Below are positions 1-7,329 of a DNA stretch of 64,000 nt, piece by piece. Position numbers and translations under genes: made by a program. Source of the DNA: an uncultured Clostridia bacterium (GTDB lineage: Bacteria > Bacillota > Clostridia > Oscillospirales > Ruminococcaceae). Location: positions 1-64,000 of the forward strand of contig CANQNF010000001.1 of the NCBI GenBank assembly GCA_947625125.1, in the 5' to 3' direction. Within the stretch, counting starts at the first letter, position 1, and each line of letters begins with the position of its first letter. Under the pieces are notes generated by a model. That model was given only the letters and a program-made list of their open reading frames with translations, was not told the DNA's origin and searched no databases.

Positions 1-133
1 GCTCTTTTAACTGCTTTGCCGAACTTTTTCTTCATACTTTGTCACTTTTGACGATTGACTTTTTACCATAGGACTTTTAAAAGCGCTCACTATATATCCC
101 GACAAAAACCGTGAAAAGGTTTTGAAAAAATAC

Positions 134-166
134 AAAAAAACGCACCCTTAAGTCGGGGTGCGTTTT
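134..166 (-). terminator. Rho-independent terminator downstream of the tRNA-Gln pair
   Basis: Minus-strand hairpin AAAACGCACCCCGACTTAAGGGTGCGTTTT followed by a T run. Confidence 0.75.
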
Positions 167-168
167 GG

Positions 169-241
169 CTGCGGCACTAGGATTCGAACCTAGGGAATGC
201 TGGAGTCAGAGTCCAGTGCCTTACCACTTGGCGATGCCGCA
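169..241 (-). tRNA. tRNA-Gln(CTG)
   Basis: Cloverleaf on minus strand: TGCGGCA/TGCCGCA acceptor, CTGGA-CTCTGAC-TCCAG anticodon arm (CTG), GGTTCGAATCC T-arm. Confidence 0.93.
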
Positions 242-248
242 ATGTTGG

Positions 249-321
249 CTGGGATAGGTGGATTCGAACCACCGGAATGACGGAGTCAAAGTCCGCTGCC
301 TTACCGCTTGGCTATATCCCA
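249..321 (-). tRNA. tRNA-Gln(TTG)
   Basis: Cloverleaf on minus strand: TGGGATA/TATCCCA acceptor, anticodon loop CTTTGAC (TTG), GGTTCGAATCC T-arm. Confidence 0.93.
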
Positions 322-439
322 ATGGCTGGGGTCTGAATCATGCGTCGGCCAAGACAGCTTTGTTATTATATCACAGCCGAAGAAAAAATGCAAGGGGTTT
401 TTGAAAATTTTTTTAATTTTTTTGAAAAATTTAATTTCG

Positions 440-1576
440 TTACAGAATTTTTTCGCATAGGCATACCGCATGTGCGGCTATTCCCTCGCCCGTGCCGGTG
501 AACCCGAGACCCTCTTCCGTGGTGGCCTTTATCGACACCGAACCTATATCAATGCCCATGGCCGCGGACAGGTTCTCTCGCATTTTCAAAATATACGGAG
601 CAAGCTTCGGAGCCTGTGCAAGCACCGTAACGTCGACGTTTGAGGGCCTGAACCCCGCATTTTTCAGAACTATGCAGACCTCTTTTAAGAGCATTATGCT
701 GTCCGCGCCGGAATATTTCGGGTCGCTGTCCGGGAAAAGATGGCCGATGTCGCCAAGCGCTGCCGAACCTAAAAGAGAATCCATCACGGCATGCGTTAGG
801 ACGTCGGCGTCGGAATGTCCCAAAAGACCCTTTTCATAGGGTATATCAACGCCGCCCAAAATAAGCTTTCTGCCCGAAACGAGGCGGTGAACGTCGTAGC
901 CGTGACCTATTTTCATTTTATTTCCTCCGCATCCTAAAATTGCCTCAGCCGCCGCAACGTCGTCGCGGGTCGTGAGCTTGATATTCGTGTATTTTCCGAC
1001 GCTTAAGTGGGGCGTAACGCCGATGTTGTCAAGAAGCTGGGAATCGTCGGTGTAGCTTTTGTCCGCGCATTTTAATGCTTTAAGATACAGCCCAAGGGAG
1101 AACGTCTGGGGCGTTCTTATCGAGAAAAGCTCCTCTCTTTTCGGCGCAAAGCTTTTTTCCGGGGACTGCCATCTCACGGTGTCTTTTAACGGCGTGCAGA
1201 TGACGGAGCTCCTGTATTTTTCGGCGTCTTTGATGGACAGGTCGACCTCCTCGGGACTAACGAGGGGTCTTGCGCCGTCGTGGATGAGGATAAGGTCGCC
1301 CTCGGCCTTTTCGGCGGCGTTTCTGACCGATTCGGAGCGGGTTGCCCCAGAGGACACAAAGACCGGTTCAAGGCGGAGTCCCGCAAGCTCGTGGGCATAG
1401 ATTTCAAAAAGCTCAGCGGGAGCCGCTATGACGAGCTTTATCACGTCGGGGGAGCTTAAAAGCGCTTCGGCAGAGCGCCGTATGCAGGTTTTGCCGCCGA
1501 GGGCAATAAGGAGTTTATTTTCGCCCATTCTTTCGCTGTGCCCGCCGCAGGCCATCACCGCAGTAGTTTTTCTCAT
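440..1576 (-). CDS. ispDF: Bifunctional 2-C-methyl-D-erythritol 4-phosphate cytidylyltransferase / 2,4-cyclodiphosphate synthase
   Basis: IspD-like N-terminus ([19 protein letters not shown]) fused to IspF ([37 protein letters not shown]). Confidence 0.93.
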   Translation of the reverse strand: MRKTTAVMACGGHSERMGENKLLIALGGKTCIRRSAEALLSSPDVIKLVIAAPAELFEIYAHELAGLRLEPVFVSSGATRSESVRNAAEKAEGDLILIHDGARPLVSPEEVDLSIKDAEKYRSSVICTPLKDTVRWQSPEKSFAPKREELFSIRTPQTFSLGLYLKALKCADKSYTDDSQLLDNIGVTPHLSVGKYTNIKLTTRDDVAAAEAILGCGGNKMKIGHGYDVHRLVSGRKLILGGVDIPYEKGLLGHSDADVLTHAVMDSLLGSAALGDIGHLFPDSDPKYSGADSIMLLKEVCIVLKNAGFRPSNVDVTVLAQAPKLAPYILKMRENLSAAMGIDIGSVSIKATTEEGLGFTGTGEGIAAHAVCLCEKIL

Positions 1577-1707
1577 CGTCCCGCCTCCTTGGAGTTTGAG
1601 GATGGCGACTAAAATAAATTATAATAATCGCTTGTGATCATTATAGCACAAAAAATTGAGTTTGTGAAGAGGGAAAAGGGATAAAAATAGAAGTGGGGTT
1701 TGGCAGG

Positions 1708-2022
1708 GAAAATCTAAAAAGGTTTTACCCCGCTTTTCCTCAAAAAGCGGGCAGGGGTCTTGGGGACGGAGTCCCCAAGTCGCAGCCCGCAGGCTGCGAA
1801 ATCCCCCTCGAGAACGCCGGCAGGCGTTCTCGAGGGTTAAGCGATAGCGAAGCGCAGGAAAGGGAGCAAAAACAGTCCGGTGGACTGTTTTTGCCGGGGA
1901 AACCCTCGCTGGGGGTTTCCCCGAAAGCTCTCGCCCCGCACAAGCCCCGAGCGAGCGAACGCGGCAGCGTTCGCGAGCGAGGGCAGGCAGAGGCACAAAA
2001 GTAAAAGGCTCCAGCCGGCTCC
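1708..2022 (+). repeat. Multi-hairpin intergenic element, copy B1
   Basis: Seven consecutive palindromes (e.g. CTTGGGGACggaGTCCCCAAG, CGCAGCCcgcaGGCTGCG, CCCTCGAGAACGCCggcaGGCGTTCTCGAGGG, AAAAACAGTCCggtGGACTGTTTTT); same layout at 42165-42622(-), 44599-44910(+) and 46280-46585(-). Confidence 0.85.
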
Positions 2023-2105
2023 TCTCCCCAAAAAAAGAAACGCCCTGCCTAATAGGACGTTCCTTAAAAACAAAAAACAGAAAGAATGACCGGTGATCGC
2101 TTACA

Positions 2106-2690
2106 TTATTCCGCCTTTGCGGTGAAGAACTGCTTGGTCTGCGGGAGTTTAAGAAGAAGAACCGTCACGGCTACCGTGAGAATGAGCTCGACGCCCATGT
2201 AAACGCCGTTGTAGATGATGCTGTAGACCCACTCGTTCTCGGTGTAGAATGCTTCCCAGATGTTGCCGACGGAATGCCATACCGCAGCGCCGCTTATGAC
2301 ATGGCTGACATATCTTAAGAATATAGCAAGAACGGTGCCGCCGACCATTTTGCCGAAGCTCTTGTTGCCGAAAATGCCGGCAAGACCTAAGACGGTAAAC
2401 GCGATTATGTAATCAAAGAGGATGCACATAATGAGCATAACCCCCGTGAGACCCCAGCCGAACAGGCCGTCCATAACGCCCTGCAAAAACTGGATGAGAG
2501 AAAACGCAAAGGCGGCGATAAGACCCCACTTAGGACCTCTGCGGATGCTGTAAAGCGTTATAGGCAGCATCGAAAGAAGCGTGACAGAGCCGCCCCAGGG
2601 GAATTTGATGAGACGAATGAAGCAAAGAACAGTGGCTAGAGCCACCATCACGGCGCCCTCGACAAGGGCAAGAAGTTTTTGGTTTTTCAT
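2106..2690 (-). CDS. thiT: ThiT-type energy-coupled thiamine transporter S component
   Basis: Hydrophobic ~190 aa protein with ThiT-like sequence (LIKFPWGGSVTLLSMLPI); preceded by a TPP riboswitch. Start placed at MKNQKLLAL rather than the longer ORF start. Confidence 0.9.
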   Translation of the reverse strand: MKNQKLLALVEGAVMVALATVLCFIRLIKFPWGGSVTLLSMLPITLYSIRRGPKWGLIAAFAFSLIQFLQGVMDGLFGWGLTGVMLIMCILFDYIIAFTVLGLAGIFGNKSFGKMVGGTVLAIFLRYVSHVISGAAVWHSVGNIWEAFYTENEWVYSIIYNGVYMGVELILTVAVTVLLLKLPQTKQFFTAKAE

Positions 2691-2780
2691 GGTAATAACC
2701 ATCCTTTCGTAATTGGGGCAAAAAATAAGCCCCGAAATGACGTCATTCCTGAAGGCAAAAATCAACATATAAAGCAAAAG

Positions 2781-2866
2781 CTCCCTACGCCGGTATTAAC
2801 CGTATCAGGTTTTAGGGTCAGAGCTGCATGCTCTATCTCAACCCGTGCACGGGTCCCCCTGTTTTG
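2781..2866 (-). promoter_or_regulatory. TPP riboswitch (THI element)
   Basis: Minus strand: ACAGGGGGACCCGTGCACGGGTTGAGATAGAGC...GACCCTAAAACCTGATACGGTTAATACCGGCGTAGGGAG, with the canonical CUGAGA-like, ACCUGAU and AAUACCxGCGUAGGGA blocks. Confidence 0.93.
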
Positions 2867-2875
2867 ACGATGGAT

Positions 2876-2904
2876 ATAATAGCACATTTTATTGGGTTTG
2901 TCAA
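2876..2904 (-). promoter_or_regulatory. Sigma-A-type promoter for the TPP riboswitch-thiT transcript
   Basis: Minus strand TTGACA-17 bp-TATTAT just upstream of the riboswitch. Confidence 0.75.
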
Positions 2905-3023
2905 GTAAAATATGATAAAACCTGCAAAGCGTTTATAATCAGCATTTTATCATGATAAAAAGCAGCCGCCCATTATGAACAGACGCTTTTTATCTTATTT
3001 TTTATCAGCATGGTTCGCCGCTA

Positions 3024-4580
3024 TCAGAACCTCGGCAGCTCGTCCCTTGTGATAATTACCTCGCTGTCATACACCTTTTTCATCATATCAAGGTCGGTAT
3101 AAGCCCCCGAAAGCTCGGTCGTTCCGTCCTTGACGATATAGTCCCAGTTCCAGACCGCGAACCAGAGCCAATAAGCGTTGTCTCTCACAATAAGGTCGGG
3201 GTCGGGCATCGTCGCGCACTCGCTCATCGTCACCATCTTCTTCCCGTCGGACCAGTCCCTCATATCCGCAAGAGTCGCAGGCGAAACGCCGTAGTCATGG
3301 GCCTCGCCGTAGATGTCAATAGCGGCGATGTCGCAGTATTCGTCACCCGGGTACCAGTCCTCGTTCTGAGCATTCCACACCCAGATGAGATTGTCAAGCT
3401 CATGGTAGTCCGTCATCCTGTCGTACATCAGCTTCCAGAGCCACTTGTATGCGTCCGCACCCGAGGCTCCCCACCAGAACCATCCGCCGGAGGCCTCGTG
3501 CAGAGGTCTCCACAAAACGGTCACGTTCTTATCCTCTAACTTTTGCAGATACCCCGAAATAACGTCGATGTCGCTGACTATCTTATAGGCTTCTTCGGAT
3601 ATTGCGCCGTCGTTGTAAAGCTTTTCTATGTCATCAAGGTCCATGTGCGCCAAGTCCTCGTCTGTGACGGCGTTTGAGAGCCTGAAATCGGTTTTATCGG
3701 TGTTGAAATCCGGCTTCCCGCACGGGGCATGCCAGTGCCAGTCGTAAACTACGAGGCCGCCGTCCTTGCTCCACTGAATGGCCAGGTCATAGTCCTTGGC
3801 AGGGCGGTCGTTCTGATACGGATAGCTTGGGCTGTCGAATATAAAGTCGAACGCTCTTATGGCAGGATACTTCCCGAGACCCTGATACAGCGCGTCGGTC
3901 TCGGTGTTGTTTCCGTAGTCGGTGCATTGTCCTGCGAGCGTGCGCTTGCCGTAAATTGCACGGAGATACTGATAAATATTCTGAGTCTTAAGGTTTGCAT
4001 ACTCGTTTGAAAGCGTCTCGTTCATGCCCGAATAGAGGCTGTCGTCTATGGATTCGCCGTTTTCGATTTCTATGCAGTCAATAGAGAACCAGCTCCACCC
4101 CGAGCCCACGGTGATGACGTTTTCGCCGGCTTCAAGAAATACTCCGTCGGCCTCAGCCTCCGCCCAGTCTCCGGCCTCGGAGTAGATGCTGAGGGCTTTT
4201 TTTCCGTTGAATAAAAGCTCGTTTTCCTTGTGGTCGCCCGCGCAGTTTCTGACGGTTATCTTATAAAACTGATTCGACGGGATATCGACAGTTAGTTTAA
4301 AGCCCGCGTTATCGGAGATATCCACATACCCGTCGCCGGAGTATCCCGACTTGTCCGTTTTGACGGTCACGCCGGAGCCGTGCTCGCCGTCCTCGGCCTC
4401 TAAAACGGTGTGGAATTCCTGCTCGTCAATGCCGCCGTAGGAGAGTTTTTCAAAGGAATAGCTCTCGGCGGGAATGACGTCGTCAGGGTCTACAAGTTTT
4501 CTTTTTGAACTGAATCCGCATCCGGTGCAGGAAAGAAGCACGGCCGCGCATATCATAAGTGAAAGAAGACGTTTAAGCAT
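3024..4580 (-). CDS. Secreted lipoprotein glycoside hydrolase family 26 (beta-mannanase-like) with N-terminal carbohydrate-binding module
   Basis: Lipobox LLSCTGC; GH26 motifs TLAGQ..., VTVLWRPLHEASGGWFWWG, MSECATMPDPD; N-terminal beta-rich region resembling a CBM. Confidence 0.85.
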   Translation of the reverse strand: MLKRLLSLMICAAVLLSCTGCGFSSKRKLVDPDDVIPAESYSFEKLSYGGIDEQEFHTVLEAEDGEHGSGVTVKTDKSGYSGDGYVDISDNAGFKLTVDIPSNQFYKITVRNCAGDHKENELLFNGKKALSIYSEAGDWAEAEADGVFLEAGENVITVGSGWSWFSIDCIEIENGESIDDSLYSGMNETLSNEYANLKTQNIYQYLRAIYGKRTLAGQCTDYGNNTETDALYQGLGKYPAIRAFDFIFDSPSYPYQNDRPAKDYDLAIQWSKDGGLVVYDWHWHAPCGKPDFNTDKTDFRLSNAVTDEDLAHMDLDDIEKLYNDGAISEEAYKIVSDIDVISGYLQKLEDKNVTVLWRPLHEASGGWFWWGASGADAYKWLWKLMYDRMTDYHELDNLIWVWNAQNEDWYPGDEYCDIAAIDIYGEAHDYGVSPATLADMRDWSDGKKMVTMSECATMPDPDLIVRDNAYWLWFAVWNWDYIVKDGTTELSGAYTDLDMMKKVYDSEVIITRDELPRF

Positions 4581-4821
4581 AAAAATTGACCTCCGATACA
4601 GTTTTTTATATTCATTATTTTTATAGTACCACTTTGCAAAGAATAAGTCAATTTTAAAAATTGAATCGGCGGCAGCATCGGATCAGGTTAAAAAATGAAC
4701 AGTGCGATCTGAGGTCTCTCTTTCGTGCGTGCTTATCATAAATATTCAGATTGCAGCCGCAGGCTGCGTTTTGAGATGCTGTAATCCGATTTCTGCCACC
4801 CGCGGACGGAACCGCACCGTC

Positions 4822-4912
4822 TGCTCCGGCGGAGCCCCGCCCGGCCCGTAGGGCCGGTCCGACGGCTTCGCCGTCGGGCTCGCTTCGCGAGCCGGGGCTC
4901 CGCCCCGCACCA
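4822..4912. repeat. Four-way-junction palindromic element, copy A1
   Basis: Outer stem GGCGGAGCCCC...GGGGCTCCGCC enclosing three hairpins (CGGCCCgtaGGGCCG, GACGGCttcGCCGTC, GGCTCGCttcGCGAGCC); second copy at 9619-9707. Confidence 0.8.
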
Positions 4913-4962
4913 ACCTCTGTTCCGTCAGCGGGTAGGTGGGGAGCAGGGACTGGTAGAAGCCG

Positions 4963-5136
4963 CCAAAGCGCCCTCACTTTCTGCATTTTCCATGGCTATG
5001 CGCCCGTCCTACTCCCTGCCCATTCTCAACTTTTGCAGCGCTTTGGGATTGCGTGCTCTCAGGCCCACCACTCATGCCAAAAAACAAAAGACACCCTATA
5101 GGTGCCTTTGTTTTTTGGAGCAAGCGACGGGAATCG
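4963..5136. repeat. 174-bp direct duplication, copy 1, including a tRNA-Gly 3' fragment and its terminator
   Basis: Aligns over its length to 5231-5404 with about 15 mismatches counted by eye; ends inside the T-arm (GGAGCAAGCGACGGGAATCG). Confidence 0.9.
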
Positions 5137-5230
5137 TAACCCCTAAAGACGCGTTATTTCTTGCCGTTCGCTCACGCACGCCGTGCCGGCTTGGCTCGCG
5201 CAGCTCCCGGAGAAATAATCGCGTCTACGC

Positions 5231-5404
5231 CCAAAGCTCCCTCACTTCCTGCATTTTCCATGGCTATGAACCCGTCCTACTCCCTGTCCATACCCAACTT
5301 TTGCAGCGCTTTGGGGTTGCGACTTTTCAGGCCCATCACTCATGCAAAAAAACAAAAGACACCCTATAGGTGCTTTTGTTTTTTGGAGCAAGCGACGGGA
5401 ATCG
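5231..5404. repeat. 174-bp direct duplication, copy 2 (continuous with intact tRNA-Gly)
   Basis: See 4963-5136. Confidence 0.9.
5347..5383 (-). terminator. Terminator downstream of tRNA-Gly
   Basis: Minus strand AAAACAAAAGCACCTATAGGGTGTCTTTTGTTTTTTT hairpin plus T tract. Confidence 0.75.
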
Positions 5405-5457
5405 AACCCGCACGGTCAGCTTGGGAAGCTGAAGTTCTGCCACTAAACTACGCCTGC
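5384..5457 (-). tRNA. tRNA-Gly(CCC), CCA encoded
   Basis: Minus strand GCAGGCGTAGTTTAGTGGCAGAACTTCAGCTTCCCAAGCTGACCGTGCGGGTTCGATTCCCGTCGCTTGCTCCA; anticodon loop TTCCCAA. Confidence 0.92.
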
Positions 5458-5513
5458 TTTTAGATGAATAGAAGTTAGAATTTAGATGATAGAAATTAAA
5501 CTAAGTAAAAAAT

Positions 5514-5589
5514 TGGAGCCGGAAACGTGACTCGAACACGCGACCTGCGCATTACGAATGCGCTGCTCTACCAACTGAGCTATTCCGGC
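5514..5589 (-). tRNA. tRNA-Thr(CGT), CCA encoded
   Basis: Minus strand GCCGGAATAGCTCAGTTGGTAGAGCAGCGCATTCGTAATGCGCAGGTCGCGTGTTCGAGTCACGTTTCCGGCTCCA; anticodon CGT. Confidence 0.93.
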
Positions 5590-5868
5590 CTGCTTTTGGG
5601 GCGCAGGTTATATTATACACCGAAAGTTGTATTTTGTCAACAAAATAATATGAAAAAATTTGTTGGAAAATTTAAAATATTTTTGCTAAAAGTATTTGCA
5701 TTTATGTTTAAGATGTGATATAATAAACAGAAAGTATTTATTTTTATTCGTCAGGTCATCCTTTTGCGCCCTGAAAACCGCCGTAAATCGCATGATCCGG
5801 CTTATATATGATGGTTTATACTCTTGGAGTATCTATGAAAATTAGTAATATCTGAAAGGACTGTTTAT

Positions 5869-6987
5869 ATGTTCCAGGAAAACAGGGCAAAGCGCTCGCC
5901 GATGCAGATAATAGGGCTTGTAGTCATCTTCATTCTCGCCGTGCTGATAATTTTGACATTTGTCATTTTCGGCATGTTCAAGGATGAGGGCTCGGCTCCA
6001 AAGCTATTCGGCTACCGTGTGTTTGTTGTCGACAACGACAGGATGGAGCCGAGAATTCCCGAGGGCGCGGCCGTTTTTGTCGAGGAGGGCACTCTCCCCG
6101 ACCCCACTAAGCAAAGCGTTATACTATGCCGTATCGACGATCAGCTCTGGGTCATCGGCTTTGTCGGCACCCAGACCACCGAGAGCGGCGAGGTAAGTTA
6201 TCTTGTAAAATATGACAACGCTACCGACGACAAGACTTGGGGCATAAAGCAGACCGACATCATCGGCGTTGCAAAGACCCAGGACAAGCTCATCGGCGGC
6301 ATAATCCGCTTCGCGTCGTCTAAGGTCGGCATGATGACTATTGTCATAATTCCCTGCCTGATAGTAATTATCTATGAGGTGATAATGCTTTTGGTAGGCG
6401 GCCGCGGCTATGTCAAAGAGGGCGGCAGCTCCCGCAAATCCAAAAAGCGCAAGGACCGCAGCAGCGGTGAAGAGGTCATTCGCAGAGTAGGCGGAGGCCC
6501 CGACGACGAGGACGCTCCTCCCGAGAGAGAGGACATCCAAATCCCGATAGACCCCGTCAAGGAGGAAAAATTTGTCGAAAAGCAGCTCAGAAAGGCCAAC
6601 GACAAGCTCCATGACACGGTCAAAGAGGAGACCGGCGTTTTAGGCGGCGAGGATGAGATAAGGCTTGATAAACTCGAGGTCGAGCCCGAGACCGTCATCA
6701 GGCGCTCCGACATCTTAAGAGAGGGCGCCCAGACCATGGAGCCGCTAAAGGACGAGGCCGAAAAGATCGCACAGAATCTGAGGACCGCCTCCGACCCCGG
6801 ACTGTTTGCCGAGGAACCTAAGCCGGCGCCGACGCCTGTGCACGTCCCCGAGCCGAAGCCCGAGCCTGCTCCCGAGCCTAAGAGTGAGAAAACGTCCGTC
6901 ATAGGCGAGCTCTCCGCAGCAAGAATAGACGAGCTCATCAAGCTTTTGGAGGAAGAAAAGAAGCGCCTCGGAGATGGTGAAAAGTAA
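5869..6987 (+). CDS. S26 signal-peptidase-like membrane protein, apparently lacking catalytic Ser, with long acidic C-terminal tail
   Basis: N-terminal TM; DNDRMEPRIPEGAAVFV resembles the S26 box SxSMEPtipxGd but with Arg at the Ser position; second TM, then ~180 aa charged tail. Confidence 0.7.
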   Translation: MFQENRAKRSPMQIIGLVVIFILAVLIILTFVIFGMFKDEGSAPKLFGYRVFVVDNDRMEPRIPEGAAVFVEEGTLPDPTKQSVILCRIDDQLWVIGFVGTQTTESGEVSYLVKYDNATDDKTWGIKQTDIIGVAKTQDKLIGGIIRFASSKVGMMTIVIIPCLIVIIYEVIMLLVGGRGYVKEGGSSRKSKKRKDRSSGEEVIRRVGGGPDDEDAPPEREDIQIPIDPVKEEKFVEKQLRKANDKLHDTVKEETGVLGGEDEIRLDKLEVEPETVIRRSDILREGAQTMEPLKDEAEKIAQNLRTASDPGLFAEEPKPAPTPVHVPEPKPEPAPEPKSEKTSVIGELSAARIDELIKLLEEEKKRLGDGEK

Positions 6988-7002
6988 AAAATAGCATAGT
7001 TA

Positions 7003-7307
7003 AGCCGTCAGCATTAGCCCCTCTTCCATAAGAAAACAAGCCCGCATAATCTGACTCAAAGCCGCCAGCTTCATCGTTGGCGGCTCTTGCATTCCACAAA
7101 GGAGTGCGTGCGAGCCAAACAAAGCGTTAAAACTTACTTTTCGCCTGCCCTCGGCGGAAACGATTGCCTCGGTTGGCTCAAAGAGTTTTAATCGCGTTGT
7201 TTACGACCGCCTCAGTCGTATTGCAAACAAAACATGTCATATGATGTGCTTCGCAGTGCCCGTTGGGCACTCTTGTTTTCTTATCTCAGAGGGGCTTTCT
7301 GGCGGCT
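7003..7307. repeat. MITE-like palindromic element with ~37-bp imperfect terminal inverted repeats
   Basis: Left AGCCGTCAGCATTAGCCCCTCTTCCATAAGAAAACAAG versus reverse complement of right end AGCCGCCAGAAAGCCCCTCTGAGATAAGAAAACAAG; internal hairpin GCCGCCAgcttcatcgtTGGCGGC. Confidence 0.75.
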
Positions 7308-7329
7308 TTTTTGATATTTATTTTTATCA

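Noticed and set aside
1619-2089. Several short ORFs on both strands (e.g. 1619-1996 -, 1693-2004 +, 1837-2073 -)
   Set aside because: They lie within the palindromic B1 element and translate its hairpins; low-complexity peptides with no start signals.
4963-5457. Prophage or ICE integrated at tRNA-Gly
   Set aside because: No integrase, phage or conjugation genes are present; only a duplication scar, reported as a possible remnant.
4992-5463. Two plus-strand ORFs sharing the peptide HGYEPVL.../MAMNPSYSL
   Set aside because: The shared peptides come from the 174-bp non-coding duplication, and the second ORF reads through the antisense strand of tRNA-Gly.
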